This document shows positions 26,501 through 37,890 of a stretch of 64,000 bases of DNA, in pieces. Source of the DNA: Strix aluco (lineage: Eukaryota > Chordata > Aves > Strigiformes > Strigidae); contig NC_133933.1 in assembly GCF_031877795.1 (NCBI RefSeq), forward strand, positions 25,200,029 through 25,264,028, in the 5' to 3' direction. The notes below the pieces were generated by a model, which was given only the letters and a program-made list of their open reading frames with translations, ran no database searches and was not told the DNA's origin. Positions within the stretch are counted from its first letter, which is position 1, and each line of letters opens with the position of its first letter. The position numbers and the translations under genes were made by a program.

Positions 26501-29500
26501 GACATCTGAGGGTAGAAAAACAAACAAAACCCCAACACCACCAAAATAAAACCCCCAAAACACATCCATGAAGAAGTAAGAAATATCAACTATGTGTTAC
26601 CAGCATGCTTGGACTCCCACAGTGTCTCTCTGAATGTGCAGCCTACGTGTGTGCTTAAGTGTGTCAGTTCTGGAGACTTTGGTCTGTTTGGAGCTGATGC
26701 CAGTAACAGCACCACCCTCCTTTCAATAGCCACCAAAGAGCCTGTGGAGCCTGTGGCTTTCTCTCAGGATGCTTTTGGTTATTGCTGTGTGTATCTTCCC
26801 TGTCTATGTAAGTGTGGTGGTGATTATGTATGGAGTTGCAGTTAGCCTGTATGAATGTTACAGTGATATAGCTCTGATCAGGACTGTACTGGTGTTTAAG
26901 ATATGAGAGAAGTGTGGGGTGGGGTTTTTTTGTACAATCTGATTTATTTTTTAACTACTATTATTTGTGTGTGTGAAGATGCTGTGAGAATGGACATAGC
27001 TGTGCAAAGCAGTAGAATTAATGCTTGTTTATGGATATGGATTCTTATTTTTTTTTCTCCCCTCTCTGCAGTCTTAAAGAATATCCTCACTTACAATAAG
27101 GAGTTCCCCTTTGATGTTCAGCCTGTCCCACTCAGGTAAGAGAGAACTGGGTCACTTCGTGTACAGTTGTGTATCTGAAAGGGAGCATAGCCTGGGACCT
27201 GGTGTACGTCTGAAACACTAGAATTTCTAGAGCCACCTACTTGCTGTACTGCTTTGGGTAACCTGGTTAATAAGAGTATTTTGAATTCTGTTTGTCTAGG
27301 TACCACTAAAAATCAAGTCCATGCTTTTGGTAAAGTCAGGACTTGGTACATCCCTACATCTCTCCGAAACTGCCAGTATTGTCTCTTGGTTTTAGACTCT
27401 ATGCTTTCTGTTGGGCTGAGCTCATGCAATCTCTGTTAGAGTCTGTAGGTACAGGTAGTAGTTCATAACAAGTATGAAATTACTAAAGGATCTTGCCCCT
27501 GCTCTATACTTAGATGTTGAATTGTGAGTTGAAAGCCAGATGGTGAATAATCTTTGGTCTCATTCTTCTTTCTCGTGTTTTACAGGAAGATTTTAGCACC
27601 TGGAGAAGAGGAACACTTGGAGTTTGAGGAGGATGATGAGGAAGGAGGAGCTGGAGCAGGGTCTCCAGACTCTTTTCCTGCTAGAGTTCCAGGTAGGGGC
27701 ACTAGCCTTCTCATGCCAGCCTATGTAGCACGTGTAAGTTGTATCTCTGAGAAGCCCCCTTCTCCACCTGTGATTTGAAAAGTTTGGGTGAGGAGCAACA
27801 GGCTAATGGAAACTCTGATGCTGTGTTGGAGAACCACAAAGGTGGCCAGTGGACTTTTTTTCTCAGCAAACAGTATCTTACTGTGAAACAGTTGTATGGA
27901 TAACCTGTGAGGGTGGTACCATCTTCCTCAAATAACTAGCCTTTATTCTTTGTTCAAACTTAGTATTTTCATTCCTGCACTTTCTTAACCATTCTGTGTG
28001 AAGTGTTTCAAATGCATTCAAATGTAAATTGTGGTTATGTGTCTTCTACAACATAGTGCTAGAGATGTGATAAGCTGTTGCTGATTATTTTTGTGTTGCA
28101 TAGTCTGGTGAGACAATGGCTTAGGCTAAAGCCAAGCTCTGAGAGGATAAAGAGGTGTAGCTTTGGTTTTGATAGCTTAAATCCTTGTGCATGTGAAAGC
28201 AACTGTAGAACTGGATATACCTACAGATTCTAGAGAGGGTCTTCCTGTAATTTCAGCTTTTGACAATTTACCGAGTAAAGGATTAGGATGTTCTAACAGA
28301 GGTTCTTTTGGTTCCTGGTGTAGTTTCTTTGCAGAAGAAACAAGTTTCTAGTTTCAGAGCAGGTTGGCAAACTTCATATTTCAGGAAGGCGATAACAAGT
28401 AGGGAAACTACTGGAATTACAGTCAAAAGAGCTGGGGTGTTGCACTACTTCCGCCTGGAGAAAACACGTCTCTGTCCTTAGATTTGAGCCAATGCATGCT
28501 ACTGAATATCATCCCTGCAGGCAACACTGTATATACACACAGTCTATAGTTGTTTATGCTAAGCTCATGAATAGGCTATAATGTATTGTGATATTTTACT
28601 GCTGAAGTTTACTATTTTGATCCTTGTTATTCACTATGATAAATCCATTTATGAAGATGCATTCTGCCTGTCCAAAGTACAGCAGAGAGACTTTAAGTAG
28701 CTTTTGGTGTGGTGGTGAATCAATAAGGCTGTGACCATTGCCATAGTGCCAACAGTTGCCTCTGTGCAACCCATTAGAGCTGTAGAAATTGTGTATGTGC
28801 CTGAGAAAGAATCTGTGTTGATGGTAGACAGATGAAGTTTACAGTTAAGTCATTTTCAAAGAAGTGGGGTAGCCAAATCAGAAAGAGGAGAGGTTTGGTG
28901 CATATGCTTTCTTACAGAATTATTCCTCAGTAAGACTATGCTTTTAAGAGGTGGTGAGAGCAACTCCTGAACTTAATGATATTTTACCTTGTCATCTACT
29001 TAATAAATTGCATATCTGACTTTACCTTAATGCAAAAAAAAATCAGAAAACTTTCCCATAGCTACAATAATCTAAACCCCTAAGGTGGTTTTGTACTGCT
29101 TGAGCACAGATCTTGTTCCCACTGAATGTTAGTGTGGTGTTTCTTACCTGATTTGGGGGTTGGTCTGTTGCTCTTCTCTGGGTGATGAGGCTTAAGCCAA
29201 AGCAGTTTGCAGCCTTCTGGAGTGAGCCTTATAAGTAAAGTGGACTTTCCATATTGAATGGATAGAACTGTGTTGCACTCCTTGCTTCTATATGCCTTTA
29301 ATCCATAGTGCCTAACTGTATTGTCTAACTGATCATGGTCTTGTCTTCTACATGCATGGCTTCATCGTTATCACATTGCACCATTCATCTAACCCAGGAG
29401 CCAATGAAGGTATGATAACCTTTTAGTATATACAATTATTTCTTTGATCATATTCATGTAGTTGCAATGTTTTTCATTCAGCTCTTAGTTTCAACCTTCA

Positions 29501-32500
29501 AAATACAGTTTTTGGTAACAATCATAGTACTAGGCATCTGTGTGTGGACCTTCATTTGCCTTCAGTACCGGAAAAAGGGGAGGTCGTATTTGGTGACGCA
29601 CCTTACATAGCTCTCTAGAAGTCCTGCTGTGCTAAATAAAGACATTCTGACTTGCAGTGTAGCCAAAGGTAGGTGTAGCTATATTTTCTTTAGTGGAATA
29701 CACATTTTATGGGAAATCTTACACAAAAAGTACTTATGTAGTTAGACTTCTGTGCTGTATGGAGCTGAACTGACCAATGGCTTGCTGTCTCTAACAGCAA
29801 AGGTTTCCTGCCTTTCTTCTGGTTATATAATTCTTTATTCCAGTGCTGTACGGGCAGTGGATTCTTCTGTGAACCATTTCCATTTGTGAACACAGCAGGA
29901 GACTTGTCAATTTTTCCCCTTTCTCTGAATCAGGGTTTGAGAACAGAGAGACTGAATGCCGGTGTCTTGGTGGCAGTGAGCTGTTGGATTGGCTCACCTT
30001 TGTGTATCTGAAATGCATTTGTAGGAGGACACTTATTTCATTTGTAGATGTTCCATTCCCCCTCTGACACTTGTGGTTGTCTGAAATGTCTGACAGTTTT
30101 CTCGTGAAAAGCCTCAGTGTGAGCCTGCTGAAATCTGACAGGCCCTGGCCATGGTGGCAGCCTGGCAGTGTGATGCCCAGCCCTAGGAAAGTTACACCAT
30201 AGAAGAGGGTACCATCAGCTAATGACTGCCATCTGAAATGACTACAGAGGCTTCAGCAAAAGACCTGCTTGGGTGGTTGTGGCTCACATGAGACAGCTTA
30301 GTCAGCTGCTTTAGTCCGTTGCTGGCTTGGCTGTTCCTCCTGAGGCAGAAAGGAAGCCGTGTTCCTTGGAGACCATCTGTCCTACGGTTCTCTTATCTTC
30401 TGGAAGTGAGCTTGACTTTTCTGTTCATTGCAACTCTTCAATTTCGCAATTCTGGAAAGCATTTTTCAAGAACAGAATAATTTTTCTTGAGCCACTAACT
30501 TTATAATAAATGCCAGTCTGATGCATCTTTTGGGTGATTTTTCTGTCAGGTGTCCCATCACTTAGTCCCTTTGAGTGATGGATAGGAAAACTGAAGGATA
30601 CAGCTGTTCTTGGCTCTTGGGGGGGTGACATTGCTTTTAGGAGACAAGTGAAAGATGGCAGAGCAAAGTTTTGTGCCAAAGAAAAGACCGGCTTGCTTCT
30701 ACCTTCATTTAGATTGAAAGAACTACTCTGTCTTTGAACATCTAGTCAAGAGAGACAGCAAGATTAGCTAGAGTGCGTATGTTCCTTTGCAGAAATGGGT
30801 GTGCTCTAATAAGTTTGCTTTTTAACGTTTCTCATACTGTAGTCAGAAGCCTGTCCCATTACTTCAGAGTGGTGGGATATGTTGTGAAGGGTCTGTGGAC
30901 ACAGTACCTTGGAGGTCATGAGTCTGCTAGCAGCCAGGACAGGAAATACAGAAATGTACTGCATCACAGATGTGAATTCAAGTCTTACTGACGATACTGA
31001 AAGAGGGATTGGGTGTGGGAATGCTCATAAAATCTAGAATACATGGTCTCTTGCAAAGCCAGTCTCTCTAATAAGATTAAAAACGTGGTTGTCCAGCTCC
31101 TCAAGCGGATCGAGAGGAAAAAAAAGTATCAAGTAAAACCTGTATTGGACTTGTCAAAGGAAACTCTTTTGTTTAGATCTCAAGCCTTCAGATATTTTTT
31201 TTTAATTAGAAAACAAAAACTTTAAATCAAACTTGATCATGGGTGAAAGCATTTTCTGTCTTGGTGCTTATTCATCTAATAGTGGAGAGAGGCTTGAAGC
31301 CTGCCAGTTTTTGCTAAAATCAGCATGAAGAAGCCTACTCCATTGTTGACGACAATCTCATGGCTTTTAGTGAGTTTTGAACGGTTTGGATTTCTTGCCA
31401 GCTGCACTGTCTTCCTCAGCACTGCGAGGATTCATTTACTCTGACCACGAAGTTTCAATGCTAAATGTTCTTGATGCAGAGCTGGGAACTCCTTCCTTAA
31501 GGCAGAAGGGAACTTGGGGGATGCAAACACTTTTTTTTCTTCTTTTTTTTTTCTTTTTTCCTTGAAGTAGAGGCTAGTAGAATTTAAATAATTAAGAATC
31601 TCTTTTCTGGTTCCCTTTATGACCAGTGGGATTTGCAACAATGCCATTTTCTTCCTTGTTCTCCCAGTCTAAATGTTGAACATGAAGCCAAGTCATGTTC
31701 AGTGGGGTGGGACTCCTGATTAAGTATCTGAACTTCCTGCAACTGCAGATTGAATCCAGCCTCCCCAATTTAATCCTTAAAAATTATAAAAGTGAGTTCC
31801 ATGAATGAATTACTCTGCATGAGAGCAAGAAAGAACAGTTTAAACAAAGCTCCTCTCTGTTCTTACAGCATTAGTTTTTTATGAATTCATTTGACTTGAG
31901 GCCGTCCTGGGGTTTTTTGGTGTGGGCTTTGAAATCTGTCAGACGGTGTTGTGTGTACACACAGACTTGCCCATCATGCTGTGTACTATTGGGATATGAA
32001 TCCTTGGGCTTTGAACCCTGTAAGAACAGCATCTTCCATAAGAGATGATGGGATAAGCAAGGCCTCTGCTGTAAGATGACACAAAGGGTTAATAATATGC
32101 TTTACTCTTTCCAGGTACTTTATTACCCAGATTGCCATCTGAACCCGGGATGACATTACTCACCATCAACATAGAGAAAATTGGTCTGAAAGATGCTGGG
32201 CAGTGCATTGATCCTTACATCACAGTCAGTGTAAAGGGTAATGATTTCTGTTCCTGGCTCCTCATTTCTAGTTTGGAGAGCGTGTTTTCTGAAAGCTGTA
32301 TTGATTTTTTTTTTTTTTTTTTCAACCTGCTGGGAAAAATAGTTGTTGTTACTTGCATTTTCTATTGTGGACTTTAGGCTTCTGCTTTAATAAAGGGTGG
32401 AAAAATTCTGTATTTTAGAGATACTAGGAGGTGAATCACTGCAGGAGACATGCTTATCTGTGCACTCTGGGGTGCCTTCCCCATGCTGGGAGCTGAGTAT

Positions 32501-35500
32501 CAGTGACTTGGCAGGCTGTACTTCCCTATTCCAGCTTCTTCAGCTGACTCTTAAGTACAGATCTGTTCAGACTGCTTGTATTCTCCAACACATACTGGTC
32601 TCCGGGCTTTCTGGAGATGGTGAACCACAGCCTGCTGACTCCATTCTTGCCCTGTCATTAAACTAATTTTTTAGTAAAACAAAGATCATCTTACCAAGGC
32701 TTAAGGTCTAGAGGAATGGGTGAAGCTGGGAAGCAAAGCTTGCAAGTGAAATAAAATATAAAATATGTTTTAGCCTTGGCAGTGAAATATTTCAGCCAAA
32801 GCCTGGTGGGCTAACAGCCTCCCCCTCTGAGAGCCTCCATGAATCTGGAAGAACCTCTCTCTGTCCAGGATAGGCAACATTAGGATTTCTCACAGATGAC
32901 AGCATAGTTGATGTCTTTTGCTTGAGGCTGAGATTTTTGGTATTTAGACTCTTTCTAGTGGGAGCATCTGCCTCTTCCCCATTTTGCATTTCTTAGCAGG
33001 AAGTCCCTGTAGTCAGAATTGCTTACCCTTAACCTGCCCTGCTTGACTTCTGCTTATCTTTACAATCTTTTGAGGTATATGACTTTTTTTTTTGTTTGTC
33101 ATACAAAAATCTGTAGCTGAGCCAACAGCCTCTAGTTATTTTCAGTTGTGATAGCAGCCTTATATGTGTCCTCTTTAGATGTGCTATGGATACCAAACAT
33201 AGGGACAAAATACTTGAGATGTGTGATCACGTGCTTCCTCCACCAGACAAGTTCTTTGGCAGAAGTAAGGATCACAGTAGTGAATGGGACTTGAATCCCA
33301 GTGATATTCTCAAGTGTTACCTGCCAAGATACATAGATAGAAAGTTTTATCTAATTCCACTTCCTCTGATTTTTTTTTTTTCAACGGTGAAACCTTCCAC
33401 TTCTCTCTGGACCTTTGAGGAGTCACCTGGTTGGGGTGGAAGCCAGAACATCGATTTTGCCTTCCCCAGCTGATACAACTGCCTCTTTGTGTTTTCAGTC
33501 TTGGAAACGTGCAGTATTTCTTTGTTTATGGTGTTGCCTTAGGTTTGCAGCATTATTTTTATATTGTATAACTGTTCTTCGGGCTCCATTTCTCTAGTCA
33601 CTTGTGGATCTTTCTTTGCCTCTAGTATGCCAGAAAGCAGAGGGATGGATGACTTCAGTGGTGGGGCTAGCTGGGTAGATGTGGGTTTAATCAAATTTAA
33701 TTCTTTCATGCTGAGTTTCTCTTGGCCAACAGGAAAATACCACCCCAACGGGGTTCTAACATTGGATCCTGGAACTTCTCAGAACTTGTAAAGCAAACAT
33801 TTGTTGTTTCTTGCCACTGAAGTGTTTGTCTTAACTTATTACGTATTATTAAAACTGTTGCTTGCCTTCAGAGCTAGCTCTCACTTCCTTTCTGGAGCCA
33901 AGGGAGACTGTATATTGCTAGGCTTGCTTTCCTGACAAGTCTTTCTGTTAACATGTGGTGCTCTATTTGCAAGCTCCTATAAATGGTGACTGCCAACTAA
34001 CGATGTAGAAAATAGTATCAAAAAGTGTGTGTGTGGGGGCGGGCTATCACCTAGTCTGCTAATGGTGTCTTTTTATACTTTATTTCTCAAGATTTTTGGT
34101 GAGGAAAAGTAATTCTGAAAAGCCATTTTGTCCCTGCTAGGAGTCTGAAGACGCTTAATAGCTGTTTTTTGGTTCTGTACCAGGCTGCTCTTCTGCAGGT
34201 TTGGAGGGAGGTTTTTTCCTGATGCAACATTGGTGGTCCCAGCCCACTCCCTGGATGAAGGGCATCAGTGGTGCTCTGGGGGCCCAGCCTCAGCCTGTAC
34301 CCCAGGCACAATGCACGTGCTCTGTACTTGTAATCTTGGCCATGTCGTTAGGAACTTTGCTCCACCTGAGGGAAAGGGATCACTAATGAGAGGAGAAGGA
34401 GCAAGAGGACAAATGTACTTGTGTAAACAGCGGAGGCTTTAGTGAGAAACAATATCATCTGCGGTGGCTGGTGCTGAGAGCTGGAGTCCAACCCATGGCC
34501 CCACCATGCCTCTGCCTGTGGGAAAAACAAGAATAATGATGCATGTTGAGGCTAGGCATCAGAGCAGGGCATAGAGCAAAGCTTGTATAAGCCGTGCCAG
34601 CTGTGCCCCGCAGAGCCTGTGTGGAGGGCAGCCTTCGGTGCGTATCCCATTCTGCCGGTTCAGCTGAAGGGCTGAAGCCCTGCTGGAGTCTTGCTTGCAG
34701 AGGGAATGGGATCCTTTGCTGGCAGCACAAAGAAATGTGCTTTTAAAAATAAAAAGAAGGATAATTCCAAATTTTCATCTTAAATAATGTCAGAACTTTA
34801 CCTACGTTCATGTTGCAATCCAAAAGAAAATGCACTGACTGTGAAGGGGCACAATTGCCCCTTTTTTTTTAAGTTTAGGGGAAAAATCCAGGTGCGCATT
34901 AACTTTTTGCAGCAGTATTAGGAGTGATTCATAAATCTCTTGAAGCAGGACCTTTAAAGTCTGAGAAGCTTCAGCCGTTCTCATGCTGTTTCTTTCCTGC
35001 AGATTTGAATGGGATAGATCTGACTCCTGTACAAGATACTCCTGTGGCTTTGAGGAAGGAGGACACATATGTCCATTTTAATGTGGACATTGAGATTCAG
35101 AAACACATTGAAAAACTAACAAAAGGTATGTAGTATCAGAAACCTGAAACGGGGCCCAGGAGCTTTGAAAGTGTAGACATTGGGCTGCTCCTGATCTAAT
35201 AAACAGGCTGTGCCTGAGCTGCTGCTGCAGGGCTCAAGATCCAGACGAGGATAAAAATAGACCTTTGCATCCTGTCTCTTTCAAATCGGTCATTGTGATG
35301 AGTTGCAGACAAGAGAGGAATGAAAAGAGAGAAAAATGCAGCAGTCTGCTCTACCACACAGGTATTGAGCTGCTTTATCACCTTCTTAGTCATTGGACAG
35401 ACTGTTACCTGGCTGTGAATAAATGAGTGAAGAGTACAAGCTGTTGTGAGTGTGGTGACCATTGTAAGGACACGGTATAGCTTTTTAAGTAAATAACAGA

Positions 35501-36770
35501 AGCATTGGAGATAATTCCCTCCAACGCATGTAGAGCATCTTAATGGCAGATAAGTTTTCAGATAACTCTTGGCCATAATTGCTAACTTTTCTATTAAACC
35601 ATTTTCCACTCTAGGTGCAGCTATTTTCTTTGAATTCAAACACTACAAGCCTAAGAAAAGGTTTACTAGCACCAAGTGCTTTGCTTTCATGGAGATGGAT
35701 GAAATTAAACCTGGGGCAATTGTTATAGAACTGTAAGTGACTTGCAATTATAGATGCCAATGACAGAGGAAATGAACTAGACTTCAGTTATGATGTGTAG
35801 CTTGGTGCAGCAAGGAAAGCTTCTTCGACTCATTAGATTGACTTTCATAAGGAATATTCTATTTTTTTATAAAGAAAGGAAGATAAAAATGCTTTTTGGC
35901 AAATAAAATGGCTAGAGACCCTTGTCTAAAACTAGACTATTTCCAAATAAAATGCTGGTGTTTGTAACTAAATTTTGTATGAAGTTAACAAATTCTGTAT
36001 GGGAGATTTTAATTTTTACCTTAGCTTGAGTGTCAGATCAGCTGTATTTAAAAAAAAAAAATCAATTCACACAATCTTTTGGTACCAAACTTCTGTAAAG
36101 AAGTCTGATTTGAGACATGGGATACCGATTTGCAACTGAATTTTATGAACACTTCAAAGCACTGTTGGGTGGTTGTGTTTTTTCCCATTCTAAGTGTACA
36201 AAGAAATAGGTGAAGCCATCATGCTGCAGTGGTTATGATGTGCATCCTACCCTTACGGTGTGGCTGAAGGTCTGAGCGAGGTTTTTGAGGGCTTTTTTCA
36301 GGAAGAGGGTGAACCTTGCAATTCTGGGCCTCTCTAGGAAGAGTGCTTAGTCTGAGCAAACTGGAGTACTTCTGAAGTACTAACTGATACTGCAGCTCCT
36401 ACACTCCAGAGTAATCATATTGGGAATCCTCTTTACAAAAACCTTACATTCATTTAAAAATTGAAAACTTGTTGTTAAAATACTAATCCAGAGAAAATAC
36501 TGGTTTGAGTTTCTTCCTGTAAATGTACTCATTATTGTTGCTTCCAGTAAGTCTTGTCAGATGTGTTTAAAGATTACAGTAATAAGATCTGTACAGGACA
36601 AGCTTTCTAGTATGCTTTCATCTTCCTGTGCAGCCATTAGCCCTTGGATTAACTTACTTTCTTGTGGTTACAGGTACAAAAAACCCACTGACTTTAAAAG
36701 GAAGAAATTGCAACTGTTGACCAAGAAACCACTTTACCTTCACCTCCATCAAACATTGCACAAGGAATGA
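8486..36770 (+). CDS. AIDA: AIDA, axin interactor dorsalization-associated protein (complete)
   Basis: Ten coding exons: 8486-8595, 12267-12336, 19130-19183, 21353-21407, 27072-27135, 27586-27692, 32115-32237, 35003-35125, 35615-35732 and 36674-36770. They total 921 nt, giving 306 aa plus stop, with all introns GT-AG and all phases matching. The protein starts [20 protein letters not shown] and ends [12 protein letters not shown]. Residues 1 to about 105 form the helical N-terminal domain; about 120-153 is an acidic, Gly-rich linker ([15 protein letters not shown]); about 154-305 is the C2-like domain ([23 protein letters not shown]). Family knowledge: AIDA binds Axin and blocks Axin-driven JNK activation, which affects dorsoventral patterning. 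It has also been linked to HRD1-dependent degradation of lipid-synthesis enzymes, and its C2 domain binds acidic phospholipids. It shares a promoter island with BROX and converges on MIA3. Confidence 0.97.
8596..12266 (+). other. AIDA: AIDA intron 1
   Basis: The first ~600 nt are the tail of the CpG island, G-rich on the sense strand. The remainder is ordinary intronic sequence, with a short CA-rich tract near 11340. No exon or known repeat is recognised. Confidence 0.7.
12267..12336 (+). CDS. AIDA: AIDA exon 2, residues 37-60
   Basis: 70 nt encoding [19 protein letters not shown] then TEDQK. The acceptor is a C/T-rich tract ending atccag; donor gtgagt. Confidence 0.97.
12337..19129 (+). other. 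AIDA: AIDA intron 2 (6.8 kb)
   Basis: Largest AIDA intron, AT-rich. I see no coding exon, RNA gene or recognisable interspersed repeat; the ORFs in it are short and lack coding character. Confidence 0.6.
19130..19183 (+). CDS. AIDA: AIDA exon 3, residues 61-78
   Basis: 54 nt, phase 0 at both ends, encoding [20 protein letters not shown]-rich tract and tttcag precede it; donor gtatag. Confidence 0.96.
19184..21352 (+). other. AIDA: AIDA intron 3
   Basis: 2.2 kb of intronic sequence with no feature recognised. Confidence 0.6.
21353..21407 (+). CDS. AIDA: AIDA exon 4, residues 79-96
   Basis: 55 nt encoding [18 protein letters not shown] plus one base of Ile97. Acceptor tcctag, donor gtaagt. 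Confidence 0.96.
21408..27071 (+). other. AIDA: AIDA intron 4 (5.7 kb) carrying a CR1 copy
   Basis: Contains the CR1 copy at 22790-23203, a T-run of about 20 near 23840-23858 and a short GT repeat near 24145. Nothing else recognised. Confidence 0.65.
22790..23203 (-). repeat. CR1 LINE 3' end with remnant of ORF2 C-terminus
   Basis: The longest repeat in the window. On the minus strand it encodes a readable C-terminal CR1 ORF2 tail ([20 protein letters not shown], then [20 protein letters not shown] and [14 protein letters not shown]) followed by the CR1 3' UTR. It ends near the plus-strand 'cacagaatca', the complement of the CR1 terminal octamer. It is 5'-truncated as usual and inserted antisense to AIDA. 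The open frame is a transposon remnant, not a host gene. Confidence 0.93.
27072..27135 (+). CDS. AIDA: AIDA exon 5, residues 97-118
   Basis: 64 nt encoding [20 protein letters not shown]. Acceptor ctgcag, donor gtaaga. The Arg118 codon is split across the 450-nt intron. Confidence 0.97.
27586..27692 (+). CDS. AIDA: AIDA exon 6, residues 118-154, acidic linker
   Basis: 107 nt encoding [20 protein letters not shown] then [15 protein letters not shown]. Acceptor ttacag, donor gtaggg. Confidence 0.97.
27693..32114 (+). other. AIDA: AIDA intron 6 (4.4 kb)
   Basis: No repeat recognised. It contains a possible 12-nt frame-preserving microexon at 29398-29409, discussed in the findings. Confidence 0.55.
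32115..32237 (+). CDS. AIDA: AIDA exon 7, residues 154-195, start of the C2-like domain
   Basis: 123 nt encoding [20 protein letters not shown] then [20 protein letters not shown]. Acceptor ttccag, donor gtaatg. Confidence 0.97.
32238..35002 (+). other. AIDA: AIDA intron 7 (2.8 kb)
   Basis: A T-run (about 32307-32322) near the 5' end and a short GT repeat near 34027; otherwise no feature recognised. Confidence 0.6.
35003..35125 (+). CDS. AIDA: AIDA exon 8, residues 195-236
   Basis: 123 nt encoding [20 protein letters not shown] then [20 protein letters not shown]. Acceptor ctgcag, donor gtatgt. Confidence 0.97.
35615..35732 (+). CDS. AIDA: AIDA exon 9, residues 236-275
   Basis: 118 nt encoding [20 protein letters not shown] then [18 protein letters not shown]. 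Acceptor ctctag, donor gtaagt. The basic KPKKRF stretch fits phospholipid binding. Confidence 0.97.
36674..36770 (+). CDS. AIDA: AIDA exon 10, residues 275-306 and stop
   Basis: Terminal coding segment [20 protein letters not shown] then [14 protein letters not shown] at 36768-36770. Acceptor ttacag. Confidence 0.97.
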
Positions 36771-37890
36771 CCCTAGTTGTGAGACTTCTGTGAACTGAAC
36801 CACAAGTCGCGGTAGCTGTGTGTAGTAGCCTTAGCCTTCGAGGGGCAGGAACACGACTGTATTCATGCCAGTAGGTCAGCCGGGACCATCACACACTGCA
36901 CAGCACTACTTCAGGGTCAGAGGCAAGCCTACCACCCACGTGCAAGATTTTTTCAGTACCTTCCACATGCAGGTTTTTCTGAGAGCCCTGAAATACGTTG
37001 ACTGCTTTTCCTAATTTTGCTGTTCATCACTTTTTATCTTAACCGTTATTATCCTTTTGCCTCAAACTCCATCCAAGGATGGAGACTGCCCCTTTGCCGA
37101 ACCTGTAGCAATAAAGATGTGGCAGGTCTACTAACTGTTTACACTTGCTGTGCTATTGTAGTTCCTCTCATCTGCATTTTGGAGTCCTCTGTAGCGGGCT
37201 GGGTGGCAATAGACTGTGAGGAAGATGTGGTGGGACGGGAAGGAGCTTGAGGTACTGCAGGTGACTTGAAGTGAGGGAGAGGGGGGTGCTGGGTCAAGTG
37301 GGGTGGCCACAGAAGGGCTCCTCAGCTGATCTGCTTTGGTTGGGCCAGGAGGAAGACAACTGCAGATGAGAACACCGAACTACGATTTTAACAGCCTTGC
37401 CTGATCCACTCCTACTGAGTTTTGGATACATGTTACAACCCTTTAAATCACCATCACTCCCTAATAGAGCTAATTTTTCTGTACCTTGTCACAGAGTGAT
37501 TTGCAAAGGTGGGCAGGGGAGGGAGAGGGGCTTTCTCCGGTGCTTCACCCTGGTGGTGGTGGGTGTTTCACCACGTCAGTGACAGCAGGACAGGCCCTTC
37601 AGTGTTCAAGTGTCAATTTTCCAGAGCTTTTGATAAAGTAGATCTGGCTAGCAGGTTGACCCACCTTTTACATGAAACTGCTGTTCTTACGGAAACTGAT
37701 TGTATGCAGTTTTCTGCATATTTTGTGCAAGTCTGGAAACTTACTCTAAAAATTACCTTTTTATGTAAGTAGATAGGATTATCATTTATTTTCTATATTT
37801 TTGATTTGGTGTGTAATAAGCTGCAGGACATTGGCTTATTATGACACACTTGCATTCACCTTTTGACCTAATAAAGGGACAGAAGTAGAA
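36771..37890 (+). terminator. AIDA: AIDA 3' UTR with two polyadenylation signals
   Basis: AATAAA hexamers lie at 37110-37115 and 37870-37875. The distal one is followed by a GT-rich stretch (ctatgtttgtgtgg), the expected downstream element, so it is the better candidate for the main 3' end near 37.89 kb. The proximal one would give a shorter UTR. Confidence 0.75.

Noticed and set aside
36215-36300. tRNA-SINE-like stretch 'gcagtggttatgatgtgcat' in AIDA intron 9
   Set aside because: Only the A-box-like part matches; no B-box or core could be seen.
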